Shown piece after piece: positions 53,319-61,701 of a DNA stretch of 64,000 bases. Below the pieces are notes generated by a model. The model was given only the letters and a program-made list of their open reading frames with translations. It did not search any database and was not told where the DNA came from. The position numbers and the translations under genes are program-made. Positions within the stretch are counted from its first letter, which is position 1. The number at the start of each line of letters is the position of its first letter. Source of the stretch: JAYOEY01 sp038120295 (lineage in GTDB: Bacteria; Pseudomonadota; Alphaproteobacteria; MPNO01; UBA2964); assembly GCA_038120295.1 (NCBI GenBank), contig JAYOLL010000006.1:1-64000 (forward strand), given 5' to 3'.

Positions 53319-53594
53319 CTACCCTTCGCCGAGCGCCCAACCCCATATCGGGAAAATCCGTTCCCAGACCCGCGCCGCGGCCTGCCAGTCATAGAGATCC
53401 GGGAGATCCGGGAGATCCGGCAGCCCGCAGCAATAGCCAGCGGCGCCGATCCATCATGCGAGTTCGCGCAGGTCCTCGGGCATCCCCCCATGTCCATTTC
53501 GACAATGATCGGAGCAAACGGCCCGTCTTCCTCCGGGTGAGGGCATAACGCCGTCTTCGGTTTCGACGCCGGCGGTTATTTCCCTTATGGCCAG
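53319..53594 (-). pseudogene. dienelactone hydrolase family remnant
   Basis: Reading the minus strand, the N-terminal quarter of a DLH-family protein can be followed across two frame changes: IREITAGVETEDGVM, then HPEEDGPFAPIIVEMDMGG in another frame, then MPEDLRELA, a TGA, WIGAAGYCCGLPDL, in the first frame again. The start codon is lost (CTG in place of ATG at 53594). A 9-base tandem triplication encodes DLP three times. The catalytic Cys, Asp and His parts are missing, so it is a dead gene fragment. It probably derives from the DMSO/diene-lactone hydrolase type with motif MDxxGxxxxLRxxAxxxAAxGY. Confidence 0.75.
53394..53420. repeat. three tandem copies of GAGATCCGG
   Basis: Three exact 9-base copies lie inside the dienelactone-hydrolase remnant. 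They likely arose by replication slippage after the gene lost function. Confidence 0.9.
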
Positions 53595-53689
53595 TTCTCC
53601 CCTGAGTTTCCGTACCCGAAAATTTCGTGATACGCTTAAACCCGTTCCCAAGGAACGCGTGTAAACCAACGAAGACGAGGAAAACCCCA

Positions 53690-54142
53690 ATGGCTCTAGT
53701 CAGCGAAGGGGCACAGGCGCCGGCGTTTTCGGTGAGCAACCAGGACGGCAACGCCGTCTCGCTCGACGATTTCAAAGGCCGCTACGCCCTGCTCTGGTGG
53801 TATCCCAAAGCCGATACCCCTGGGTGAACGACCGAAGGAAACGGATTCCGTGATCGAATCCAGGACTTCGAAAATCTGAATGCCGCGATCGTCGGCGTAA
53901 GCTGCGATCCCATCGCCGACAACAAGGCGTTTCGGGAAAAATTCAGCTTCCCGTACGACCTGTTGAGCGACGAATCCAAGGAAATGTCGATTGCCTACGG
54001 CGCGGCGGAAGCGGATTCGCCGCGCTCAGGCCGCGTTTCGGTGCTGATCGATCCCGAAGGAAAGATCGCCAAGGTCTACGCGACGGTGAAGCCGGCGGAG
54101 CATCCCGACCAGGTCCTCGCGGACCTCAAGGCTCTGGGATAA
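53690..54142 (+). CDS. selenocysteine-containing peroxiredoxin (Bcp/AhpE type), in-frame TGA at codon 46
   Basis: The frame encodes a 150-residue Bcp-type thioredoxin peroxidase if TGA (53825-53827) is read through. Up to the TGA it matches AhpC/TSA: GAQAPAFSVSNQDGNAVSL and LLWWYPKADTPG. After it: TTEGNGFRDRIQDF, the strand AAIVGVSCD, and a normal C-terminus. The TGA replaces exactly the peroxidatic Cys of the TPGCT motif, so Sec46 would be the active-site residue. A SECIS-like hairpin follows at 53843-53861. The usual resolving Cys five residues later (CGFRD in Bcp) is Asn, so it would act with one Sec only, reduced by thiol partners. No sel genes are in the window. The stop codon is TAA at 54140. 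Confidence 0.85.
53843..53861 (+). promoter_or_regulatory. candidate bacterial SECIS element
   Basis: GGATTC pairs with GAATCC to give a 6-bp stem with a 7-nt loop (CGUGAUC). The stem begins 16 nt after the UGA and the apical loop 22 nt after it, within the 16-37 nt range of the published bacterial SECIS pattern, and a G is the second loop base. The hairpin lies within the coding sequence, as bacterial SECIS elements do. It is a pattern match, not proof of SelB binding. Confidence 0.65.
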
Positions 54143-54181
54143 ACCGTTTTGGGCTGAGCATCTTCGGATTTTCGACAAAGG

Positions 54182-54217
54182 AAACCCCGGCGAGGCAAAC
54201 GCCCCGCCGGGGTTTTT
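54182..54217 (+). terminator. intrinsic terminator after the peroxiredoxin
   Basis: AAACCCCGGCG and CGCCGGGGTTT form an 11-bp stem with a 12-nt loop (partly paired inside), followed by TTTTT. It lies 40 bases after the peroxiredoxin stop codon. It may also serve the convergent solute-binding gene. Confidence 0.88.
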
Positions 54218-54251
54218 CATTGGAGGTACTCCCTATCTTGGGAGGTATTCT

Positions 54252-55295
54252 CTATTTGCGGAAAATTACCTCGCGGGCGCGCTTCACCACTTCAGGCGAG
54301 GCCGAATCGACAGCCTTTGCCACCAGCTTCTGGATCTCCGCACCCTTTGTCGGAATCAGACGCAGTTTGCGCTTCTTGAGTTCCGCCTCGAACGCCGGGT
54401 CCGCGTTCATGGCGTCATAGGCGGCGCGCAGCGTCTTGATCGTATGGGCCGGAACCTTGGGCGGCAGAACCAGACCACGGCCAAGCAGGCCGGCTACCCC
54501 GATGAAGTCTACAACCTTCCGATCGAGCGGGTCGGTAACGAGTTCAGAAATCAGCGGAACGCTCTTGGGCAGTGCGGGATCCTTGAACACACCCACCTGA
54601 ACGACCGCGCGCGCAAACGGCTTGTCGCCGGTAAACCATTGCGGCACACGCGACGCATAAGTCAGCCAGTTGTTCGCATTCATCTCCGCTTCGCCCTGGC
54701 CAACGGCGTGCGTCGTACCGGCCGACCCCTTGTAACCCGTCACCGTCTTGAGATCGAACTTCATAAGACCGCTGGTCAGGCGCTGAATGATGTATCCGAA
54801 TGAGCCTGTACCGACGGCCGCCCCGATCGATTTGCGCTTTTGCAGGTCTTTCCAGGTATTCACGCCGGTATCCGAACGGACAACGAGCACCATGTTCGTC
54901 TGGTTGCTCGACCCCAGCCAAGTGTAATTCCGCGCGTCATACCGCATTTTTTCGGGGCGCAGGAGCTGGTTGAGGATCGTGTTGTCGAGCGGGGTCAGCA
55001 TGTTGAGCCCGTCCTTCGCCATCACGTTATAAGCCCAGTTCATGGCCTTCGAACCGCCGGCGCCCGGCATGTGCTGTATAATCACGGTCGGCTTGTCGGG
55101 GATATGCTTGCCGATATGCTTCGAAAAGGCCTGCGAATAGTTGTCATAGGTCCCGCCCGGACCGTACGGAATCACGATCTTGAGCGTCTTATCCTTGTAA
55201 TAGCCATCCATCGCGACGGCGGCACCGGAAACGGCGAACGACATCGCGGCAAGGCCAACAGCGCCAAGCGCCGATCTGTAAAATTTTGACATCAT
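54252..55295 (-). CDS. tripartite tricarboxylate transporter solute-binding protein (Bug/TctC)
   Basis: The 347-residue precursor has a signal peptide (about residues 1-28, cleavage after AVAMDG or close) and the Bug-type fold: TLKIVIPYGPGGTYDNYSQ near residues 37-55, where the GPGGTxD loop binds carboxylates. Members deliver citrate, malonate or aromatic acids to a TctAB permease, which is not in this window. GGGAGAAG precedes the start; ATG 55292 is an equal alternative. It stands alone on the minus strand. Confidence 0.9.
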   Translation of the reverse strand: MMSKFYRSALGAVGLAAMSFAVSGAAVAMDGYYKDKTLKIVIPYGPGGTYDNYSQAFSKHIGKHIPDKPTVIIQHMPGAGGSKAMNWAYNVMAKDGLNMLTPLDNTILNQLLRPEKMRYDARNYTWLGSSNQTNMVLVVRSDTGVNTWKDLQKRKSIGAAVGTGSFGYIIQRLTSGLMKFDLKTVTGYKGSAGTTHAVGQGEAEMNANNWLTYASRVPQWFTGDKPFARAVVQVGVFKDPALPKSVPLISELVTDPLDRKVVDFIGVAGLLGRGLVLPPKVPAHTIKTLRAAYDAMNADPAFEAELKKRKLRLIPTKGAEIQKLVAKAVDSASPEVVKRAREVIFRK

Positions 55296-55529
55296 CTTCT
55301 CCCTGTCAGGTCAGTGCGCGCCGGAATGTTCTTGTCGCCGGCAGGAACGCCAGACAAGTCTTTCGCGAAAACATCAATCATGCAATCCCGTTCAGGGCAA
55401 ATATTCTCTCTTCCGCCAGGGTCATTGCACTGATTCACTCCTGTGCCTCGGTCGAAAAAGAAAGGGTACCGGCACTGGCCAGGCACCGCCTGTTCAGCGA
55501 AAACGCTTTAGAACGATCCGCCCCGGGTG

Positions 55530-56321
55530 TCAGAACGAATGCGTCCGGTTTGGATAAAGCCTGCGAATCTTGCGGACATAGTTTTGCGTTTCCTTGTAAG
55601 GCGGGATGCCCTTGTACCTGTCGACAGCGCCTTCGCCTGCGTTATAGCCGGCGAGCGCCAGGGACACGCTGCCCTTGAAGCGCTTGAGCAGCCATTTCAG
55701 ATAGGCCATGCCGCCACGCAGATTGTCCTCGGGGTTGAACGGATCGCGCACTCCGAAGCGCTCCGCCGTGGCCGGAATGAGCTGCATCAGCCCCTGCGCT
55801 TTCGCGGAAAAAACGGCATGCGTCATGAATGACGATTCGACCGAGACCACAGCCAGAACAAGTTTCGGATCGAGCCCGTAATTCGGTGCAAGCTTCTCAA
55901 CCATCGCCTTTATTTCCTTTGGCGCCCGAACGACGGCCTTGCCGCCTCTTCCCCAGCCGTTGGGACAGTGGGCCGCCCCGCGACGGAAACGTCGAGTCTC
56001 GTCTCGCCACCAGACAGCCTCCTTGCTGCCGAGCGTCACCGCGCGATGAAACTAGGCCGCCGCCTGCCGCTTGTCGCGCTTGAACCCCTGCCCGGCTTCG
56101 AACATGCGCCCGATGGCGTAGGCCGCGCCCGCGTGACCGTCGGTATCGGCCCGGCAGTAGAGCAGCATGGCGATGTTGTAGTTTTTTTTGCCCCGCCCCG
56201 CCTGGTTGTGATGTTTGAGCGCCATCTGGTACGCCGCTTCAGCGTCCAGATAGGCATGGCTGTCTTTGCCGGCCGGGAAAACCAGAACGAGCGCAGTAAG
56301 AACGACGGTAGCAATCCGCAT
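55530..56321 (-). pseudogene. Sel1-repeat lytic transglycosylase split by an in-frame TAG
   Basis: One frame runs from a signal peptide (RIATVVLTALVLVFPAG) through a Sel1-like repeat (GHAGAAYAIGRMFEAGQGF) to RDKRQAAA, then TAG (56052-56054), then FHRAVTLGSKEA and a full SLT domain to the stop at 55530. The position of the TAG is where Sel1 repeats have Trp (AAxWFxRA), so TGG to TAG is a one-base change. The SLT part keeps the catalytic Glu (VVSVESSF) and the AGYNAGEGAV motif. Either the gene is a recent nonsense mutant or the base is an error. Start could also be ATG 56333. Confidence 0.78.
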
Positions 56322-56469
56322 GCATGCAACCATACAGGATCGATAAAGCCGGAAAAGGGCTGGAATATGGCAGGAAGCTGAATCTGCCGGGACGGTTTCG
56401 GAACCGCCTTGCCGACAGTATGATGGCCCGGAGCGATACCACCAGCAGGGAAGAGCCAGCAGGGAAAAG

Positions 56470-57639
56470 ATGAACAGCACCGAAATCGACTGGGTACAGC
56501 GCGCCCGCGACCTCGCGCCGACGATCAGAGAAGCTGCGGACCGCACCGAAGAAGAAGGCCAGGTACCGCTCGACATTATGAACGCGATGCATGAGGCCCA
56601 GCTCTTCCGCGCCTCGCTGCCACGCTCGATCGGCGGCGGCGAAGCTTCGCCGCTTGAGCTGATGGAAGTCTGCGAGATCGTCGCGCAACAGGACGCAAGT
56701 ACCGCCTGGTGCCTGGGTCAGGCGCTGGGTTGCAACTGGTCCGCCGCCTATACTGCGCCCGTTGTCGCGCACGAAATGTTCGACCCGCCGGATTCGGTTC
56801 TCGCCTGGGGACCTCCGGACCCGCACTCCAAGGCGATCAGGGTCGATGGCGGCTACCGCGTCACCGGCCATTGGCGGTTCGGCAGCGGCAGCCGCAATGC
56901 GACATGGGTCGGCGGGCACTCGATGGTCTATGAGGACGAAAACACCCGCGCTACCGACGAAAACGGCCGACCGGTTCTTCGCACCATGCTGATGCGCAAA
57001 TCGGACATCAAGCCGATCGATACCTGGCAGGTGCTCGGACTGCGCGGCACGGGCAGCGACGATTACGAAGCTAACGATTATTTCGTGCCGGAAGGATTTA
57101 CGACCTGGCGCGATTACCAGCCGGACCGCCACGAATTCGGGCCGCTCTACAGCATTCCGTTGCTGACGATTTACGGCATGCTGTTTTCCAGCCTTGCACT
57201 CGGCATTGCGCGAACCACGCTCGACGACTTTATCGAACTGGCGAAGGTCAAACGGCCGCATGGCGGCGCACCGCTGGCGGAGAATGCTGTGATACAGTCG
57301 GGTGTCGCCACGTCGAACGCAAAGCTGTTGTCTTCCAGAATCTTCCTGCGGGATGTCGTCGCCGAACACTGGGGCGTGCTGAGTGCGAATGAAACGCCAT
57401 CGCTTGATCTCCGCGCCCGACTGCGGCTCGGCATCACCTGGTCGATGAACCAGGCGCGGGAAGCGGTCAATTTCGCGTTCCAGGCCGCCGGCACGAACGC
57501 GATCTTCGAGGAGAACCCATTCGAACGCCGGTTCCGCGACATTCATACCGTCTCGGCGCAGGGCCAGTCGCATGTATCGAACTATGAACCCGTCGGCATG
57601 GCGTTCCTCGGTATGACGCCGCCTCCGGGGCGGGTCTGA
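56470..57639 (+). CDS. acyl-CoA dehydrogenase-fold flavoprotein (group D monooxygenase-like)
   Basis: The 389-residue protein has the acyl-CoA dehydrogenase fold: QDASTAWCLGQALGCN (near residues 77-92), YRVTGHWRFGSGSRNATWVG (near 136-155) and VLGLRGTGSDDYEANDYFVP (near 191-210). The GSGSRNATW and LRGTGS segments are closer to flavin monooxygenases of the HsaA/DszC type than to dehydrogenases, and the catalytic Glu of the latter is not evident. It may oxygenate the substrate of the pathway. The MetE-core gene follows with 10 bases between, so the three genes form an operon. Confidence 0.85.
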   Translation: MNSTEIDWVQRARDLAPTIREAADRTEEEGQVPLDIMNAMHEAQLFRASLPRSIGGGEASPLELMEVCEIVAQQDASTAWCLGQALGCNWSAAYTAPVVAHEMFDPPDSVLAWGPPDPHSKAIRVDGGYRVTGHWRFGSGSRNATWVGGHSMVYEDENTRATDENGRPVLRTMLMRKSDIKPIDTWQVLGLRGTGSDDYEANDYFVPEGFTTWRDYQPDRHEFGPLYSIPLLTIYGMLFSSLALGIARTTLDDFIELAKVKRPHGGAPLAENAVIQSGVATSNAKLLSSRIFLRDVVAEHWGVLSANETPSLDLRARLRLGITWSMNQAREAVNFAFQAAGTNAIFEENPFERRFRDIHTVSAQGQSHVSNYEPVGMAFLGMTPPPGRV

Positions 57640-57649
57640 GGCCAACGGT

Positions 57650-58822
57650 ATGAAATTGAGCACAGATCGTATCCTGACGACCCATGTCGGCAGCCTGCCG
57701 CGCCCGGCCGACCTGTACGACCTGCTGATCCAGGAGGATCAGGGCCGACTCACAGACCGCGCAGCGTTCGATGCGCGCGTAGCGCAAGCAGTTGAAGACG
57801 CTGTCAGGCAGCAGGTCGATTGCGGCGTCGATATCGTTAGCGACGGCGAGATGGGCAAGCTGGCCTACACTTTCTACGTCAAGCACCGGCTCTCCCCTAT
57901 CCACGAGGGCGATCCGCCGGGCGAGGAGCCGCCGAAGGAAATCGTCAACGCCGACCAGGCGGATTATCCCGATTTCCTGGAACAGGTGCGAAAGGCGCGG
58001 AGCGGCTGGGCGACGTCCTTCGCACGGCCATGGGTTTCGGGTCCGGTGACATACGCAAACCGCGAACCGCTGGAAAAGGATCTCGCCAACCTGAAGGCGG
58101 CAAAGGAAAGTTCGGGCGCGACCGAAGCCTTCATGAATTCCGCCTCTCCGGGCGTTTTGAGCAAGTTCGTGCCCGACGCCTATTACCGGGACGAGGACGC
58201 CTATATAGAAGCCGTCGCCAACGCCATGCAGGTCGAATACGAGGCGATTCACGAGGCTGGCTTCCTGCTGCAAATCGACTGCCCTGATTTCGGCTCGGCG
58301 CGCCACAACCAGTACCATCATCTTACCGACGACGAATTTCTCAAAATCGCCGAACGCAACATGGAGGCCGTCAACGCGGCGACCGCCAATATTCCGCCCG
58401 AAGACATGCGGCTTCATATCTGCTGGGGGAACTACGAAGGACCGCATACGCGAGACCTGCCGATCGCCAAAATCTGGCCTGTCCTGATGCGGGCGCGACC
58501 GGCGGGCATTCTGTTCGAAGGGGCCAACCCGCGCCACGAACACGAATGGGAAGATTTGAAAGACGCCACCATCCCGGATCACAAGGTGCTGATCCCGGGC
58601 GTGATCGACTCCACGAGCAATTTCGTCGAGCATCCGCGGCTGATCGCCCAGCGGCTATGCCGCTACGCCGATATCGTCGGCATGGAACGGGTAATCGCCT
58701 CCAGCGATTGCGGCTTCGGCACTTTCGCCAAAGAGGTGCCGCAGGTCGCGACGTCTATCGTCTGGGCCAAATTCCGCGCGATGGCGGAAGGCGCCGCCAT
58801 CGCTACCGAACGACTTAAATAA
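57650..58822 (+). CDS. MetE C-terminal-domain protein, paralogue 1
   Basis: The 390-residue protein is a MetE-core barrel with N-terminal TTHVGSLPRPADLYDLL. The zinc ligands are HIC (RLHICWGNYEG, near residue 249), Glu of FEGANPRHEHEW (near 284) and Cys of SSDCGFGTFAKE (near 349). There is no folate-binding half. It is about as related to its downstream neighbour as typical paralogues that arose by tandem duplication. As part of an operon with a flavoprotein it could be a methyl or thiol transferase for a catabolic intermediate, not methionine synthase. Confidence 0.88.
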   Translation: MKLSTDRILTTHVGSLPRPADLYDLLIQEDQGRLTDRAAFDARVAQAVEDAVRQQVDCGVDIVSDGEMGKLAYTFYVKHRLSPIHEGDPPGEEPPKEIVNADQADYPDFLEQVRKARSGWATSFARPWVSGPVTYANREPLEKDLANLKAAKESSGATEAFMNSASPGVLSKFVPDAYYRDEDAYIEAVANAMQVEYEAIHEAGFLLQIDCPDFGSARHNQYHHLTDDEFLKIAERNMEAVNAATANIPPEDMRLHICWGNYEGPHTRDLPIAKIWPVLMRARPAGILFEGANPRHEHEWEDLKDATIPDHKVLIPGVIDSTSNFVEHPRLIAQRLCRYADIVGMERVIASSDCGFGTFAKEVPQVATSIVWAKFRAMAEGAAIATERLK

Positions 58823-58848
58823 GCAACCGCAAGAAACAGGATAATCAC

Positions 58849-60018
58849 ATGCTCACCAGTAAAGACCGCATCATCACGACCCATGTCGGCAGCCTGCCGC
58901 GCCCCGAAGAACTCGTCGAGGTCATGATCGCCCAGGACCAGGGCAAGACCGTCGACCCGGGAGAGTATCATGCCAAGCTGGCTGCCGCGGTCGACGGGGT
59001 TGTCAGAAAACAGATCGATCTCGGCGTCGATGTCGTGGATGACGGCGAATTCTCCAAGCGCGGTTTCGCGGTCTACGCCCACGAAAGGCTCGGCGGGCTG
59101 GAAGCGACCGGCAAGTCGCGCCCGTCGCCCTGGGCGGATTCCCGGGAGTCGCGGGAATTTCCGGAGTTCTACTCCGGTGAAAAAGGTGCCGGCGAACGGC
59201 CGCCGACGCCATCGACCATGCAGATGGTCTGCACCGGACCTATCACCTACAAGGGGCAGGAACTGCTGAATCGCGACCTCGCCAATCTGCGGGCTGCGGT
59301 GGACAAAAACGGTGCGACGGAAGCCTTCATGCCGGCGATTTCGCCCTGCGACGTGGTCGGCAACCAGCTCAACGAGTACTACAAGGACGAAGACGAGTTC
59401 CTGTACGCCGTCTCAGACGCTCTCAACGTCGAGTACCGGGCCATCGTCGATGCGGGTTTCCTGCTGCAGATCGACGATCCACGGCTGATCAACTACTACG
59501 TCAAGAGCCCCGATCTTTCGATCGAGGATTGCCGTAAATGGGCCGAGAAACAGGTCGAGGCGATCAACCATTCGCTCAAGGGTATTCCGGAAGATCGCAT
59601 CCGCTACCACACCTGCTACGGCATCAACATGGGCCCGCGCGTCTGGGACATGCAGATGAAGGACTACATGGACATCGTGCTGAAGATCAACGCGGGCGCC
59701 TACTCGTTCGAGGCGGCGAACCAGCGCCACGAGCACGAATGGCGGCTGTGGGAAGAGCTCAAGCTGCCGGAGGGCAAAGTGCTGATTCCAGGCGTAATCA
59801 CCCATTCAGCGGTGCTGGTTGAACACCCTGAACTCGTCTGCGACCGGATCATGCGCTACGCCAGCGTGGTTGGTAAGGAAAACGTCATGGCCGGCGGCGA
59901 TTGCGGCTTCGGTACGCAGGCGATGGCCGAACCCGAAGTCCACCCCACCATCGTATGGGCCAAATTTGCCGCGATGGCCGAAGGCGCAAAGCTGGCGACG
60001 GAGAGGCTCTGGGGCTAG
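58849..60018 (+). CDS. MetE C-terminal-domain protein, paralogue 2
   Basis: The 389-residue protein has the same layout: TTHVGSLPRPEELVEVM at the start, zinc ligands HTC (RYHTCYGINMG, near residue 254), Glu in FEAANQRHEHEW and Cys in GGDCGFGTQAM (near 348). It differs from paralogue 1 by an insertion around residues 85-125 and by substitutions in the active-site loops, so the two may use different substrates or form a heterodimer. It overlaps the convergent cupin gene by 4 bases. Spacing to paralogue 1 is 26 bases. Confidence 0.88.
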   Translation: MLTSKDRIITTHVGSLPRPEELVEVMIAQDQGKTVDPGEYHAKLAAAVDGVVRKQIDLGVDVVDDGEFSKRGFAVYAHERLGGLEATGKSRPSPWADSRESREFPEFYSGEKGAGERPPTPSTMQMVCTGPITYKGQELLNRDLANLRAAVDKNGATEAFMPAISPCDVVGNQLNEYYKDEDEFLYAVSDALNVEYRAIVDAGFLLQIDDPRLINYYVKSPDLSIEDCRKWAEKQVEAINHSLKGIPEDRIRYHTCYGINMGPRVWDMQMKDYMDIVLKINAGAYSFEAANQRHEHEWRLWEELKLPEGKVLIPGVITHSAVLVEHPELVCDRIMRYASVVGKENVMAGGDCGFGTQAMAEPEVHPTIVWAKFAAMAEGAKLATERLWG

Positions 60019-60995
60019 CCGGCTTCGCCGCGTTCTTCCCGAAGGTAACCGCAGAAGCGCTGCACCGGTTCATCGGTCGCGGAGAACAGAACCGCGTCCG
60101 ATGACGCCTCGTGCACGACCGGTCGCCAGCAGGGAACGACCAGAACGTCGCCACGCTGCCACTCAAACGTCTCGCCGTCGATGATCGAGCGGCCTTCGCC
60201 CTCAAGCGGCATGTAAAGATAGTTGGCGGAGCTGCGGTAGTGGTTGGTTTTCGTTCCCTTCTCCAGCCGCTGCATGTGCAACGCCAAGGTCGGCAGCGCG
60301 GGTTTCGTCTGCCCGAGCTCAATCCGCGCGCCAAAACATCCGTCGGCGTCCGGCTTTGCCGATTCAAGCTCCTTCAGGCTATCGGCCCATTTGAACAGCA
60401 GCGGCGAATCCTCGTCGGTGTTTCGCATGGGCTCGTGCCCGTCAGGGTGGTAGTCTTGGAACAACGGCTCCAGCATGATGGTGAGCGGTCGGTCGAGGAT
60501 GTCGAGCCACATACAGGCCTCGTCGCCATCGACCCCGTGCCAGTGCCAGTCGCCGCCCGGCGTCAGCACGACATCGCCGGGGTGCATGTCGACCCGCACG
60601 CCGTTCACGACCGTGTAGCTGCCACCGCCTTCCAGGATGACCCGTAACGCATGCGGCGAATGCCAGTGCGACCGCGCGAACTCGCCGGGCAGCATTAGCT
60701 GGTATGCGCCGATCATGGTGCGGAGCGTGCCATACCTGTGCCCTTCCAGCGGGTTTCGCATGATCAGGTTACGGCGCTCCGCATGTTCCGGCCCGACGAT
60801 CCGGGCAACCTCTTCCAGCGCGGCGCGGCCCTCTGACCATTTCCACTGCGCCGGCAGCTGCGCCTTCTTCGGTTCCTTCCAGATGGAAACGTCCATCACC
60901 CGAAACCCGGGATCGAGATAGAGCGGATCAAGCTTGGCATATAGCCCGTCGAGCTCTTCCTTCATGGTTTCAGGGGGAACGCGATATTCGGCCAT
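60015..60995 (-). CDS. bicupin, gentisate 1,2-dioxygenase-like
   Basis: The 326-residue protein holds two cupin domains. The first has HWHSPHALRVILEGGGSYTVV (near residues 119-139), with the three-His iron site of gentisate/salicylate dioxygenases, and WHWHGVDG. The second, C-terminal cupin (about residues 245-310) lacks most ligands. Such enzymes cleave gentisate or 1-hydroxy-2-naphthoate between C1 and C2. In this place it may open a hydroxylated ring formed by the nearby flavoprotein. The start has no clear Shine-Dalgarno. Confidence 0.88.
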   Translation of the reverse strand: MAEYRVPPETMKEELDGLYAKLDPLYLDPGFRVMDVSIWKEPKKAQLPAQWKWSEGRAALEEVARIVGPEHAERRNLIMRNPLEGHRYGTLRTMIGAYQLMLPGEFARSHWHSPHALRVILEGGGSYTVVNGVRVDMHPGDVVLTPGGDWHWHGVDGDEACMWLDILDRPLTIMLEPLFQDYHPDGHEPMRNTDEDSPLLFKWADSLKELESAKPDADGCFGARIELGQTKPALPTLALHMQRLEKGTKTNHYRSSANYLYMPLEGEGRSIIDGETFEWQRGDVLVVPCWRPVVHEASSDAVLFSATDEPVQRFCGYLREERGEAG

Positions 60996-61073
60996 GGGTA
61001 TCCCCGTAGCAGCCTGTGAAACGAAAAGTGTGTCCTGCCCTCCGCTGCCTGTCCAGACCGGGCGTACCAGGCT

Positions 61074-61550
61074 TTATTCTGGCGATATATGTCCTAATGG
61101 CAGGGCAGTAGAATATTTGACCTGATTAAGCGCGAAAGACGACTGGATATTTGAAACGCCGGGAATACGGGTCAGCGCGTCGACCAGGAAATCCTCATAG
61201 GCCCCGAGGTCGGGCACGACCACCCTTAGCAGATAGTCGGATTCCCCGGTCATCAGATAGCACTCGACGACCTCGGGACGCGCGGCGATAGCTTTTTCGA
61301 AAACAGTCAGGTTTTCTCTGATCTGCTTTTCCAGGGTCACCCGGACGAAAACATTGACGCGCAGGCCGATCGAAGTCGGGTCGACCAACGCTACCTGCGC
61401 CCGAAGGATCCCGGCCGCCTCAAGTTCGCGGACGCGTCGCAGGCAGGGCGATGGCGACAGCCCCACTCGTTCAGCAAGTTGGATGTTCGTCAGGGTCGCA
61501 TCCTGCTGGAGTTCCCGCAGGATTTTCAGATCAATCGAGTCGATTTTCAT
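61074..61550 (-). CDS. Lrp/AsnC family transcriptional regulator
   Basis: The 158-residue protein has an N-terminal helix-turn-helix (LAERVGLSPSPCLRRVRELE, near residues 26-45) and a C-terminal RAM/AsnC domain (MTGESDYLLRVVVPDL, near residues 99-114). Such regulators sense amino acids or their keto acids. It is divergent from the transketolase-like gene 61702, a layout in which the regulator usually controls the neighbour. A Pseudomonas system with the same pairing is mdeR-mdeB, which would point to methionine or 2-oxobutyrate as the signal; this is inference. Confidence 0.9.
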   Translation of the reverse strand: MKIDSIDLKILRELQQDATLTNIQLAERVGLSPSPCLRRVRELEAAGILRAQVALVDPTSIGLRVNVFVRVTLEKQIRENLTVFEKAIAARPEVVECYLMTGESDYLLRVVVPDLGAYEDFLVDALTRIPGVSNIQSSFALNQVKYSTALPLGHISPE

Positions 61551-61701
61551 TTTTGATCATAATCACCTGTATTTCAGTTTTTCTTAGCATGAAACACTAA
61601 ATTTATAGATTTTATTGGAAAGTTCGCAATCAAATTCTCGGGTGAGAGTGCCATATTCTCCGCGCTGCCGATGCGGCAGAGCTGCGAACCGGAGAAAAAT
61701 G

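Noticed and set aside
53319..53594. TGA in the dienelactone hydrolase remnant as a second Sec codon
   Set aside because: It falls at a normally Arg or similar position and the fragment also has two frame changes and no active-site region, so it is a nonsense mutation in a dead gene.
56050..56056. TAG in the lytic transglycosylase as pyrrolysine
   Set aside because: The position is a structural Trp, no Pyl machinery is visible and alphaproteobacteria rarely encode it; a nonsense change or error is simpler.
56239..57663. 474-codon frame opposite the flavoprotein gene
   Set aside because: Mirror frame of the acyl-CoA dehydrogenase-like gene; no independent signals.
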